From: Blastomonas sp.
Lineage (GTDB): Bacteria; Pseudomonadota; Alphaproteobacteria; Sphingomonadales; Sphingomonadaceae
Direction: 5' to 3'
NCBI RefSeq assembly: GCF_030373265.1
Contig: NZ_JAUCZC010000004.1
Coordinates: forward strand, 1-64,000
DNA: 64,000 bases
The notes beneath the pieces are model-generated. The model had not been told where the DNA came from. It saw nothing but the letters and a program-made list of their open reading frames with translations, and did no database searches. This document shows, in pieces, positions 8,654-18,439 of the stretch. Within the stretch, counting starts at the first letter, position 1, and each line of letters starts with the position of its first letter. The position numbers and the translations under genes are program-made.

Positions 8654-9184
8654 TCAGTCCATCGCCCGGGGCCGCGCATAGACGTTGACCGGGTGCTCGG
8701 CATGTTCGCCCTGCCCGATCCTTATAAAGCCGAGCTTGGCCGCGACATGTTCCGATGCCAGATGGCCCGGATCGATGATGCACCGTACGACCGGTGCATG
8801 TAGAACCTGGTCACTCCATTGCAGCACCGCCTGCATGGCCTCGGTCACCAGACCCTGGCCCCAGACATCGGGCGCCACCGCCCAGCCCGCTTCCGGCATG
8901 CCCTCCAGATAGGGAAGCCCACGCTCGAAATTGGCCAGTCCCCCCACCCCGACCAGCGCATCGGTCTGCCGGTCGGCGAACAACCAGTAGCCATAGCCGC
9001 ACAGCGCCCAAAGCCCGTGCATTCCTATGAAACGCGCCCAGCTTTCATTTCGGGTCCGTGGTTTCCCACCGATAAACGCCGTGACGCGTTCGTCAGCCCA
9101 CATCTGTGCGTACGCCTCAAAGTCGCCCATGACCGGCGCGCGCAACCGCAATCTTTCGGTCTCGATCACCGGTATCGTCGTCAC
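8654..9184 (-). CDS. GNAT family N-acetyltransferase (RimJ/RimL type)
   Basis: A 176-residue acetyltransferase of the Acetyltransf_3 subgroup, whose members acetylate small molecules or protein N-termini; substrate unknown. It opens with IETERLRLRAPVMGDFEAY, typical of RimJ-like enzymes, has the acetyl-CoA-binding region around AVAPDVWGQGLVTEAMQAVL (Q/R-x-x-G-x-G/A equivalent) and the late beta-strand HLASEHVAAKLGF. I choose the GTG start at 9184, which overlaps the upstream stop as GTGA, because the family motif begins six residues later; longer in-frame extension would read through the upstream gene. Probably co-translated with the secreted protein gene before it. Confidence 0.9.
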   Translation of the reverse strand: MTTIPVIETERLRLRAPVMGDFEAYAQMWADERVTAFIGGKPRTRNESWARFIGMHGLWALCGYGYWLFADRQTDALVGVGGLANFERGLPYLEGMPEAGWAVAPDVWGQGLVTEAMQAVLQWSDQVLHAPVVRCIIDPGHLASEHVAAKLGFIRIGQGEHAEHPVNVYARPRAMD

Positions 9185-9702
9185 TGTGGCCCCCCACTGC
9201 TGTTGCTCGTCTCGCGCAGGCGCTCGGCAGCCTCGGCCGCGCGCGCCCTCTTGAGATATTCCTCGTCCACCTCGGGCAACTTGGAGAAATCGATTAGATA
9301 GGCAGGCGGCGGCGGACAGGGCGGGATCATGCAGCCGCTGAAGGTCGCCTTGCCCTTGAAGATGCCATCGCCCGCCACGTCGGGCGCAGGCGGCGGGCCG
9401 CCGGTGGCAAGCCGCCCCTCGGTGTCCGGCGGCACGCGGAACTTCGCGCTCGGATCGGTCTCGCCGCACACCACGATGGCGTCGCCGCCCGATCCGGGCT
9501 GGCAGCGCTTGGCGCGCGCTTCCTTCCCGGTCCATTCGTCGGCCTTGCGGATGAGCTGCTTGACCTTTGCGTCAACCTGATCGGCATCGCGCTGCTCGGG
9601 CTCGGGCAACTGCGTGTCATCCTGCGCATCCTGAGCGGTTGCAGGCGGGACCAAAAGTGCGGAAAAGGCCGTCAGGGCAGCCGCGAACAGCATTCTCGAC
9701 AA
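9181..9702 (-). CDS. Hypothetical secreted protein, Pro-rich
   Basis: About 173 residues with a signal peptide ending near PATAQDA (residue 25), an acidic and Gln-rich stretch, the segment GGDAIVVCGETD around residue 75 and a Pro-rich segment with a Cys pair (GCMIPPCPPPPAYL). The IVVCG motif occurs in many small sphingomonad exported proteins that I recognise only as unnamed. The frame opens at TTG 9702, which has gggag about 10 nt upstream; ATG 9693 is possible but lies about 19 nt from that site. It overlaps the GNAT gene by 4 nt. No function can be assigned. Confidence 0.7.
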   Translation of the reverse strand: MSRMLFAAALTAFSALLVPPATAQDAQDDTQLPEPEQRDADQVDAKVKQLIRKADEWTGKEARAKRCQPGSGGDAIVVCGETDPSAKFRVPPDTEGRLATGGPPPAPDVAGDGIFKGKATFSGCMIPPCPPPPAYLIDFSKLPEVDEEYLKRARAAEAAERLRETSNSSGGPQ

Positions 9703-9790
9703 TGCAATAATGCTCCCTTATGGACCGGGCACAATGCACCGGGCCTGGAACGCGACTGGTGCCCCATAATAGAAGGATGACCCGCCTGCC

Positions 9791-10792
9791 ATGTCCAGCG
9801 CAAGCCTGAAAGCGACGCCCCCTGCAGAAACCCCGCAACTCGATCGCGTGCTGGTGCTCGAGATGGTCCGGGTGACCGAAGCAGCCGCCATCGCTGCCTC
9901 GAAAATGATCGGGCGAGGCGATGAAAAGGCAGCCGATGCCGCCGCAGTGGAAGCGATGCGGGCCGCGCTCAACGGCCTCGATATCGACGGCACCGTGGTG
10001 ATCGGCGAAGGCGAGCGCGACGAGGCGCCGATGCTGTATATCGGCGAGAAGGTAGGGCTGGGCAACGAAGGCGCACCGCGAATCGATATTGCGCTCGATC
10101 CGCTCGAAGGCACCACCATCACCGCCAAGGCCGGGCCCAATGCGCTCGCCGTGCTGGCGATTGCCGAAAACGGCTGCCTGCTCAACGCGCCTGATGTCTA
10201 TATGGACAAGATCGCAGTCGGACCGGGCTATCCCGACGGCGTGATCGACCTCAACAAGTCGCCGACCGAAAACGTGCAGGCCGTGGCCGCTGCCAAGGGC
10301 GTCAAGCCCGGCGATATCATCGTGTGCGTGCTCGACCGCCCCCGCCATGCCGACATGATCGAGGAACTGCGCGGCCTGGGTTGCGGCATCATGCTGATCC
10401 CCGATGGCGATGTCGCAGGCGTGATTGCCACCACCGATCCCGACACCACCATCGATATCTATATGGGCTCTGGCGGCGCGCCCGAAGGCGTGCTGGCTGC
10501 TGCTGCGCTGCGCTGCGTCGGGGGCCAGTTCAAGGGCCGGCTGCTGTTCCGCAACGACGATGAGCGTGCCCGCGCGCGCAAATGGGGCATCGAAGACCTG
10601 AACGCGATCTATGACCTCACCGATCTCGCCAAGGGTGACTGCATCTTTGCCGCTACCGGCGTGACCGATGGCTCGCTGCTCGAAGGCGTGAAGCGGCGCC
10701 GCGATGGCGTAATGACCACCGAAACCGTGGTGATGCGCTCGTCGAGCGGCACCGTGCGCTGGGTCAAGGGCGAGCACCGCATCGCCGAATAA
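9791..10792 (+). CDS. glpX: Class II fructose-1,6-bisphosphatase
   Basis: It hydrolyses fructose 1,6-bisphosphate to fructose 6-phosphate in gluconeogenesis. The 333-residue length fits GlpX. Visible motifs are the metal-binding GDEKAADAAAVEAMR, GTVVIGEGERDEAPML, the catalytic DPLEGTT (residues about 103-109, inositol-phosphatase signature), and the substrate-site YMGSGGAPEG. Many alphaproteobacterial GlpX enzymes also hydrolyse sedoheptulose 1,7-bisphosphate; that cannot be read here. An AAGGA site lies 12 nt before the ATG. nadC follows 57 bp downstream in the same direction. Confidence 0.96.
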   Translation: MSSASLKATPPAETPQLDRVLVLEMVRVTEAAAIAASKMIGRGDEKAADAAAVEAMRAALNGLDIDGTVVIGEGERDEAPMLYIGEKVGLGNEGAPRIDIALDPLEGTTITAKAGPNALAVLAIAENGCLLNAPDVYMDKIAVGPGYPDGVIDLNKSPTENVQAVAAAKGVKPGDIIVCVLDRPRHADMIEELRGLGCGIMLIPDGDVAGVIATTDPDTTIDIYMGSGGAPEGVLAAAALRCVGGQFKGRLLFRNDDERARARKWGIEDLNAIYDLTDLAKGDCIFAATGVTDGSLLEGVKRRRDGVMTTETVVMRSSSGTVRWVKGEHRIAE

Positions 10793-10849
10793 GCATGGTC
10801 GCTGGCACCGGATGTGCGCGATGTGCCGTCCGGCGGGGGAAAACATAGT

Positions 10850-11698
10850 ATGGCCTTTTCGATTTATGGCTTCGACCTGCAGCGCTTTGTCGCCGCAACG
10901 CTGGCCGAAGACCTGGGGCCTGACGGCGTCGATGTGACGTCACAGAACGTGATCCCCGCCGATGCCCGCTTCGCCGGTGTGATGGATGCTCGGCACGCCA
11001 TGGTGGTCGCCGGGCTGCCGATCGCCGAGGCCTTTTTTCGGGCCCTCGACCCGGAATGCGAAGTCGAACTGCTGGTCGAAGAAGGCGCGCAAGTGTGCGC
11101 CGGGACCGATCTGTTGCGCGTATCGGGCAAGGCGCGCGCACTGCTCACCGCCGAACGCTCGGCACTCAATACCGTCCAGCATCTCAGCGGCGTCGCCAGC
11201 CTCACCCGCGAGTATGTCGACGCCATCGTCGGCACCGGCGCGGTCTTGCTCGATACCCGCAAGACGATTCCAGGCCTTCGCCTGCTCGAGAAATACGCCA
11301 CGCGGCAGGGCGGCGCGCAGAACCACCGGATGGGGCTTTGGGATGCGGCGATGATCAAGGACAACCACGTCGCGGTGGCAGGCGATATCGGCGAGGCCGT
11401 GCGGCGCGCGGTGGCCGCGGGGATCGAGCGGATCATCGTCGAGGTCGATCACGTCGACCAGATCGAGCCCGCACTGGCGGCAGGTGCCACCCATCTGCTG
11501 CTCGACAACATGGCACCGGCGACGCTGCGCGGCGCGGTGACCCTGGTCGGCGGCCGGGTCCCATGCGAAGCCTCGGGCGGGGTCACGCTCCACACCATCC
11601 GCGCGATCGCGGAGGCCGGCGTCGACTTTATCTCTGTCGGCCGGCTCACCCAGTCGGCACCCGCAGCCGATGTCGGCCTGGACTTTTCGGCAACCTGA
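10850..11698 (+). CDS. nadC: Nicotinate-nucleotide pyrophosphorylase (carboxylating)
   Basis: NadC (quinolinate phosphoribosyltransferase) makes nicotinate mononucleotide from quinolinate and PRPP, releasing CO2, in de novo NAD synthesis. The 282-residue protein shows the N-terminal AEDLGPDGVDVTS, the helix ALNTVQHLSGVASLT, the active-site DTRKTIPGLRLLEKYA, NHRMGLWDAAMIKDNHV and C-terminal ASGGVTLHTI with VDFISVGRLT. I use ATG 10850 with ggcgggg upstream; an in-frame ATG at 10814 would add 12 residues not seen in the family. The RNase T2 gene starts on the base after the stop codon, so they are likely coupled. Confidence 0.95.
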   Translation: MAFSIYGFDLQRFVAATLAEDLGPDGVDVTSQNVIPADARFAGVMDARHAMVVAGLPIAEAFFRALDPECEVELLVEEGAQVCAGTDLLRVSGKARALLTAERSALNTVQHLSGVASLTREYVDAIVGTGAVLLDTRKTIPGLRLLEKYATRQGGAQNHRMGLWDAAMIKDNHVAVAGDIGEAVRRAVAAGIERIIVEVDHVDQIEPALAAGATHLLLDNMAPATLRGAVTLVGGRVPCEASGGVTLHTIRAIAEAGVDFISVGRLTQSAPAADVGLDFSAT

Positions 11699-12421
11699 AT
11701 GCGGATGCTGGCTGCCCTTGCCCTTGTTGCGGCAACGGGCGCGGCGCTGCCTCAGCAGGCGCAGGCGCAGGCCTATCAGTGCCGGATGCCCGAGCGGCTT
11801 GCTCCGCTCGCCTCGCCCAAACGCCGATCGAGCGACGTGCGGCGGATCACGCCCATCGCCGGCTATACGCTCGCGCTGAGCTGGTCGCCCGAATACTGCA
11901 AGAGCCGCGAGGACCGTCCCGGCGACGCACTGCAATGCAGCCGCAGGCACGGCGAATTCGGCTTTGTGTTGCATGGCCTGTGGCCCGAGGGCAAGACCGC
12001 GGCCCATCCGCAATATTGCGCGCGCACCCCGGTTCAGGTTCCGCTGTCGGTGGCCCGCACCGCGCTTTGCGCGATGCCGTCACAGCGGCTGATCGCACAC
12101 CAATGGGACAAGCACGGCAGCTGCATGTCACGCGATCCGCAAAGCTATTTCCGGACCGCAACAAGGGTTTACCGCGCAATACAGCTTCCCGACATGGAAC
12201 GCTTGTCGCGCCGGGCGCTCACGCACGGGATGCTCCGCCGCGAACTGGCGCGGGTGAACCCTGGCATGCCGCCGCAGAGCATCGCGATTCGCAGCAACGC
12301 GCGCGGCTGGCTCCAGGAAGTGCGCATCTGCCTGGGGATGACCTATCGTCCCCGCGCCTGCCCGGCCTACGTCCGGCAGCCGCGCGGCGATACAGCCTTG
12401 CGGATCTGGCGCGGGCTTTAG
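11699..12421 (+). CDS. Ribonuclease T2 family protein
   Basis: An exported endoribonuclease of 240 residues. The signal peptide ends near AQAQA (residue 24). Both T2 active-site blocks are intact: CAS-1 GFVLHGLWPEG (catalytic His) and CAS-2 HQWDKHGSCM (His, Glu-equivalent Asp position and Lys). Cysteines around both blocks fit the family disulfides. In CAS-2 the usual HEW.KHG Glu is replaced by Gln (HQWDKHG), as in some bacterial members; activity would need testing. It begins at the base after the nadC stop. Periplasmic RNase I-like enzymes scavenge RNA, which is the likely role. Confidence 0.88.
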   Translation: MRMLAALALVAATGAALPQQAQAQAYQCRMPERLAPLASPKRRSSDVRRITPIAGYTLALSWSPEYCKSREDRPGDALQCSRRHGEFGFVLHGLWPEGKTAAHPQYCARTPVQVPLSVARTALCAMPSQRLIAHQWDKHGSCMSRDPQSYFRTATRVYRAIQLPDMERLSRRALTHGMLRRELARVNPGMPPQSIAIRSNARGWLQEVRICLGMTYRPRACPAYVRQPRGDTALRIWRGL

Positions 12422-12434
12422 CTGCCTTGCAGCT

Positions 12435-13781
12435 TCAGCGAACAAGCACTTCGTCGCGCTGCAGCGCCGTGCGCCCCCAGATCAGGACGAACACGCACAG
12501 GGCGATGATGATCCCGAACGATTCGAGCGGAGCGATATTGTACAGCCACACCCCGATCGCAGGCGCGACGATATAGGCCGCGCCGTTGATCGAGGCGACG
12601 ATACCCGCCACTTGCCCCTGCTCGGCGCGGGTCACCGCCAACGAAGCGCCTGCGGTGAAACCGGGGCGGAACAGGCCGAACCCCAGCGAGGCGAGGGCAA
12701 AGCCCAGCGCGATCGCATTGAGACTGCCGGAGAACGCCACCATCGTGCAGCCTGCCGCTGCGAGCGCCATGCCCCACAGCGTCGATGTCCGCGGCCCCAT
12801 TTTCAGATACGGGATCAACCCCCATTGCGCGAGCAGGGTGGCAAAGGCCCCCGCCATCAGCACCAGGCCCGTGGGACCGGCCGCCAGCTCTGGCGTGGCG
12901 CGCAGGTCGAGCCGGTCGAGCAGCATGAACCCCACCAGTCCCAGGATCATCGCATTGGCGTGGCCGCCGACCAGTCCGGTGATCAGCCAGGGCCGCAGCC
13001 GCGCATCGCGCCAGGACAGCCGCTGTTGGGTGGCGCCCTCCGGCTCGGACGGCGCACTGTCATGTTCATCAGCGTCATAGACTTCTCCCGCCGCCCCTGA
13101 GCTCATCGGCTCCGATACCAGCCGTCCGCGGACCGCAAAGCTGGGGGTATCGTCGGGCAGCCGCAGCTTGAGCGTCACCAGCACCAACAGGCCGAAGGCG
13201 GCGAACACGAAGAACGGGCTGGGCAGTCCCAGGAAAGGCAGGATGATCAAGGGTGCCAGTGCCGGGCCGATCACGGTGCCGAGCCCGAAGGACGAGGAGA
13301 TCATCGAGAGCGACTGGGTGCGCTCCTGCCGGCTGGTCCGCGCGGCAACATAGGCTTGCACCGCCGGGGGACCCGCCGATCCCAGACCCCCGTAAAGGCT
13401 GCGGAACATCGCGAAGATCAGCATTGTCCACAGCGCCGACAAATAACCATGCAACCCGGCCAGCAGCGTCAGCCCGCAAAACGCAAAAGACGAGATGAAG
13501 CCGACCAGCCCCAAATTCATCAATGCCTTGCGTCCGCGCCGGTCCGACAGGCGGGCCCAGCGGGGCGCAAAGATCATCCACAACAGCGCCGACCAGCTAT
13601 AGGCGAGGCTCACCCAGACGTCGGCAACGCCCATCCGCGTGCCGATGGCCGGCATCACCGACTGCATCGCGGTGTTGCCCGCAGCCGTCACCAGCATCAC
13701 CATGAACAGCAACGCCATGCGGTCGGTGGGCAGCTTCTGCCCGTCCGGCGGACCTTCGTGCTGCGCGGGCATATCGCTCAT
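12435..13781 (-). CDS. MFS transporter
   Basis: A 448-residue major facilitator transporter. Twelve hydrophobic segments can be traced, with the loop 2-3 signature RWARLSDRRGRKALMNLG near residues 75-92 (the G-x-x-x-D-R-x-G-R-R equivalent), and a charged, acidic central loop (EVYDADEHDSAPSEPEG, about 225) dividing the halves. The segment GFGLFRPGFTAGASLAV near the end resembles drug/H+ antiporters such as TetA, but the substrate is unknown. The ATG at 13781 overlaps the stop of the upstream monooxygenase-like gene (ATGA), so the two are co-translated. It converges with RNase T2. Confidence 0.88.
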   Translation of the reverse strand: MSDMPAQHEGPPDGQKLPTDRMALLFMVMLVTAAGNTAMQSVMPAIGTRMGVADVWVSLAYSWSALLWMIFAPRWARLSDRRGRKALMNLGLVGFISSFAFCGLTLLAGLHGYLSALWTMLIFAMFRSLYGGLGSAGPPAVQAYVAARTSRQERTQSLSMISSSFGLGTVIGPALAPLIILPFLGLPSPFFVFAAFGLLVLVTLKLRLPDDTPSFAVRGRLVSEPMSSGAAGEVYDADEHDSAPSEPEGATQQRLSWRDARLRPWLITGLVGGHANAMILGLVGFMLLDRLDLRATPELAAGPTGLVLMAGAFATLLAQWGLIPYLKMGPRTSTLWGMALAAAGCTMVAFSGSLNAIALGFALASLGFGLFRPGFTAGASLAVTRAEQGQVAGIVASINGAAYIVAPAIGVWLYNIAPLESFGIIIALCVFVLIWGRTALQRDEVLVR

Positions 13782-14113
13782 GGCCAGGCATAGCCTCTCT
13801 CGATCCGGGCAACGTGGATCGTGTAATGCGTGTACCAGCGGTCCCGCCCCGCCTCGCGCGCGGCGCGATGCTCGGGGTTGTCGCGCCAGGCCTTGGCGCT
13901 GGCATCGTCCGCCCAATAGCTGACCGTGATGCCGAAGCCGTCGGCGCCGCCCGCGTGATCCATCCCGAGATAACCCGGTTGCTGCGCGGCAAGCGCGTCC
14001 ATCGCCGATGCCGCGACGGCATAGCCTTGTGCATCCTGCCCGCTGTGCTGCGCTGCAAAGATCACCGCGATGGCTCCGGTCGCATGGATGCGGGAATCTG
14101 TGGACGCATGCAT
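13778..14113 (-). CDS. Antibiotic biosynthesis monooxygenase-like (ABM) protein
   Basis: A 111-residue dimeric alpha/beta barrel-type protein. The N-terminal strand IAVIFAAQHSG, the central GYLGMDHAGGADGFGITVSYWADDASAKAWRDN and the C-terminal WYTHYTIHVARIERG match the ABM family, which includes heme-degrading and quinol monooxygenases as well as proteins of unknown role. The ATG at 14113 is the only start that gives a family-sized product. It overlaps the MFS gene by 4 nt, so it may modify or sense the compound that transporter moves, which is inference only. Divergent from the methyltransferase gene. Confidence 0.82.
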   Translation of the reverse strand: MHASTDSRIHATGAIAVIFAAQHSGQDAQGYAVAASAMDALAAQQPGYLGMDHAGGADGFGITVSYWADDASAKAWRDNPEHRAAREAGRDRWYTHYTIHVARIERGYAWP

Positions 14114-14242
14114 GGCAAATGCTCTACGCGCTGGCTTCTGCGTTGCAAAGCGTATCGATGGCCGCCCGACGCACACGATTGCTTTGCCGGCCCCAATCTG
14201 CAATTGTGGCAGGCTGTTGACAGATATTCTGAGAGGTTCTTC

Positions 14243-14896
14243 ATGCAATCCAACGACCTGGCCCAGCTGCCCGCGCGGCAGCGGATCAAGGCGCGCGCCG
14301 AGCGATTTTTCGGGGCCTGGGGCGTATTTTTCAAGGGGTTTTTGAAACACCCCGTGATGGTCGGCTCGATCGTTCCATCCTCGGACCGCACCATCCGCAA
14401 GATGCTGGCACCTGTCCCCTGGCAGAACGTGCAGCTGTTCGTGGAATACGGACCAGGGGTTGGCACATTTTGTCGCCCGGTGCTCGACAAGCTGCCCCGC
14501 AACGCGACTTACATCGCGATCGACACCAATCCGGATTTCATCCGCTATCTGCGCAAGACCATCCCCGACAGCCGCTTCATCGCGGTCCACGGCTCTGCCG
14601 CCGATGTCGAGGATATCGTCGCGAGCCATGGCTTTGCCCATGCCGATTTCGTGCTCTCGGGCCTGCCGTTGTCGACCTTGCCTGGTACGGTCGCCGACGA
14701 CATCGCACAGGCCACCCATCGTGCCCTGCGCCCGGGCGGCGCGTTCCTGATCTATCAGTTCAACACCTTTGCGCTGCAGCTGATCCGCCCGTATTTCGAC
14801 CGAGTCGATCGCGGCTTCGAAGCGTGGAACGTCCTGCCCTGCCAGCTGTTCTGGGGCTGGAAGTCCACGGATAAGGGCGCCGAAGAGAACGCCTGA
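14243..14896 (+). CDS. PmtA-like SAM-dependent phospholipid N-methyltransferase
   Basis: A 217-residue class I methyltransferase. The N-terminal amphipathic segment FFGAWGVFFKGFLKHPVMVG and the phrase GSIVPSSDRTIRKML are shared with bacterial phospholipid N-methyltransferases, and SAM motif I is VEYGPGVGTF (about residues 68-77), with motif II IAIDTNPDFI. The family converts phosphatidylethanolamine to its methylated forms at the membrane surface. Related proteins of other specificity exist, so pmtA is not assigned. A gagagg site lies 7 nt before ATG 14243. The gene is divergent from the ABM gene across 129 bp and precedes rpoZ by 72 bp. Confidence 0.82.
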   Translation: MQSNDLAQLPARQRIKARAERFFGAWGVFFKGFLKHPVMVGSIVPSSDRTIRKMLAPVPWQNVQLFVEYGPGVGTFCRPVLDKLPRNATYIAIDTNPDFIRYLRKTIPDSRFIAVHGSAADVEDIVASHGFAHADFVLSGLPLSTLPGTVADDIAQATHRALRPGGAFLIYQFNTFALQLIRPYFDRVDRGFEAWNVLPCQLFWGWKSTDKGAEENA

Positions 14897-14968
14897 CGTT
14901 GACTTTACGCGGGCCAGCGACTAAGGCCCGCCTTTCCCTGATATTCTGACAGAGTCTGGAGCCCGTTC

Positions 14969-15313
14969 ATGGCGCGCGTTACCGTTGAAGATTGCATCGA
15001 CAAGGTCACCAACCGGTTCGATCTCGTTCTGCTCGCTGCCCAGCGCGCACGCGAGATCAGCGGCGGTGCCGAACTGACCATCGATCGCGATCGCGACAAG
15101 AACCCGGTTGTGGCGTTGCGCGAAATCGCCGACGAAACCGTGTTCCCCGATGAACTCAAGGAAGGCCTGATCGTTTCGCTGCAGAAGGTGCAGGTTGACG
15201 ACGACGACATGCCCGACGAAATCGGATCGCTCAGCCTGTCGGCAGAAGCGCTGCGCCTCACCGCCTCGGCCCCTGCCCGCACCAGCAACGTGGGCAGCGA
15301 TTTCGAAGGCTGA
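14969..15313 (+). CDS. rpoZ: DNA-directed RNA polymerase omega subunit
   Basis: The omega subunit helps assemble and stabilise RNA polymerase by clamping the beta' C-terminus and forms part of one ppGpp site. The 114-residue protein begins with [20 protein letters not shown] and continues [15 protein letters not shown], then [15 protein letters not shown], the canonical omega pattern. The last 35 residues are a variable acidic tail common in alphaproteobacteria. A strong intrinsic terminator follows about 25 bp after the stop, so rpoZ ends its transcript. Neighbouring spoT (rel), a frequent partner elsewhere, is not present here. Confidence 0.96.
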   Translation: MARVTVEDCIDKVTNRFDLVLLAAQRAREISGGAELTIDRDRDKNPVVALREIADETVFPDELKEGLIVSLQKVQVDDDDMPDEIGSLSLSAEALRLTASAPARTSNVGSDFEG

Positions 15314-15338
15314 TTCTCCGAATTACAGTTCAACGAAG

Positions 15339-15372
15339 AGGCCGCGCTCCCGAGGGGACCGCGGCCTTTTTC
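15339..15372 (+). terminator. Intrinsic terminator after rpoZ
   Basis: Stem AGGCCGCG (15339-15346) pairs with CGCGGCCT (15360-15367) around a 13-nt loop and runs into TTTTTC. This is a standard rho-independent terminator 25 nt after the rpoZ stop. Confidence 0.88.
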
Positions 15373-15407
15373 GTGTGTGGCGGACGGCACTGGCTGCCCA
15401 CCTCTTC

Positions 15408-15487
15408 GTCACCCCTGCGAACGCGGGGGTCCCGCTTCTGCGGCTAAAAACGAAGAAAGCGGGGTTCCCGCGTTCGCGGGAATGACG
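15408..15487. repeat. Dispersed inverted-repeat element, copy 1
   Basis: About 80 bp with imperfect inverted arms: the left arm begins gtcacccctgcgaacgcggg and the right arm ends cccgcgttcgcgggaatgac. Close relatives occur at 37023-37103 and 38959-39039, always between genes. The arrangement fits a REP/MITE-type element. It lies between the rpoZ terminator and the end of the leftward secreted-protein gene. Confidence 0.8.
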
Positions 15488-15509
15488 ATTGAGATGAAAC
15501 TGGACGGCC

Positions 15510-15887
15510 CTATTTGCAGGGATACTTCTGCTTCATGAAGTCATACAGCGCGGTGCGGAAGGGCTGCTTCTGCTTCGCAGCGGGAAGCTTGGTAAGATAG
15601 TTCTTGAGCTCCTCGCCCTTCATCTTGCCCTCGCCCTTGGGCGGGGGGCAGCTGTGCCGTGGTCCGCCAGCCTTCGCCTGCTTGGCAATGTCTGAGCGGT
15701 AGAGCGTCAATACCCTGTCACTTTCGGCACGCAGCGCGCGCACGTCCGATGACATCAGCGCTGCTGGCCCAAGGCTTTCGGCCTTGTTCATCGCCGCCAG
15801 AAACTGCGCAGCGGTCATTTCCGATGTCGCGCCCGTGCTCAGAATTGCCACTGTAGCCAGCATTGCCGACCGAACTGCCCCATTCAT
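15510..15887 (-). CDS. Small secreted protein, Rap1a/Tai-like C-terminal pattern
   Basis: A 125-residue exported protein whose function is not established. The signal peptide is MNGAVRSAMLATVAILSTGA. The mature part has a helix-rich N-half and a C-half with the order HSCPPPKGE, then YLTKLP, then ALYDFMKQKYPCK. A Cys-Pro followed about 45 residues later by Ala-rich helix and a terminal PC resembles the Rap1a/Tai domain, where the two cysteines are disulfide bonded; this is a pattern judgement, not a search. The ATG at 15887 has ggggga upstream. A diverged paralogue lies 61 bp upstream in the same direction. Confidence 0.65.
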   Translation of the reverse strand: MNGAVRSAMLATVAILSTGATSEMTAAQFLAAMNKAESLGPAALMSSDVRALRAESDRVLTLYRSDIAKQAKAGGPRHSCPPPKGEGKMKGEELKNYLTKLPAAKQKQPFRTALYDFMKQKYPCK

Positions 15888-15948
15888 CGTCCATATCTCC
15901 CCCAACTGTGCCGCCGCTGTAACACAGCTCGATGAACCGTACATGACG

Positions 15949-16380
15949 CTATTTCGGCTTGCCCGCGCACGGAAAGCGCAGCGTCATCACCAGCGCAAAC
16001 GCGGTTTCGAGCGGCATAGGCCGATTGGCTGGAGGAAAGGCGCGGAAATCGGCCGCGATGTCGCCCAGCGAGAGCTGGGCCTGGCCGGGCGGCGGCGGGC
16101 AGCTGGCAGGCGGCGCACCGCGTTGTTCTGCTTCGGCAAGGCTGGCACGATAGGCCGTTGCGGCCTGCTGGATCGCAATGCGGATAGCATCGGCCTCAGG
16201 CGATGACGCCGATGCCTCGTCGCCGATCCTAACCAACGCATCAGCCTGTTCGAGAAACTGCTCGACGGTCTCCGGCACGGGCGCGGCCTGCGCCGGCGCC
16301 GGAACCGGAACGGCAACCGGCGCTGCGGCCAAGGTGGCCAGCAGCGCCGGAAACAGGAGCATCAGTGTCGCCACGGACAA
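15949..16380 (-). CDS. Small secreted protein, paralogue of the downstream gene
   Basis: About 143 residues in the longest reading. It has a hydrophobic export signal (LMLLFPALLATLAAAPVAV), a Pro/Ala-rich linker, then SCPPPPGQ, FPPAN and ALVMTLRFPCAGK, the same Cys-Pro ... Phe-Pro-Cys layout as its neighbour, so the two look like an old tandem duplication. The start is uncertain: TTG 16380, GTG 16374 and ATG 16362 are all in frame and none has a clear ribosome-binding site. It follows ftsH by 11 bp at most and may be read through from it. Function unknown. Confidence 0.62.
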   Translation of the reverse strand: MSVATLMLLFPALLATLAAAPVAVPVPAPAQAAPVPETVEQFLEQADALVRIGDEASASSPEADAIRIAIQQAATAYRASLAEAEQRGAPPASCPPPPGQAQLSLGDIAADFRAFPPANRPMPLETAFALVMTLRFPCAGKPK

Positions 16381-16391
16381 GCCCGGCGGGC

Positions 16392-18347
<1,956 letters not shown>

Positions 18348-18439
18348 CACAGTGCCTTTGCGGAAATAAACTACGTTCAAGATAGGCCGCTAATCCTGAA
18401 TGACAATATAATCTGCCCGCCATTTGGCTCGGGAGAAGA

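Noticed and set aside
15510-16380. Tandem secreted genes as a toxin-immunity locus
   Set aside because: No effector, T6SS or toxin gene is adjacent; only a loose Rap1a-like pattern supports it.
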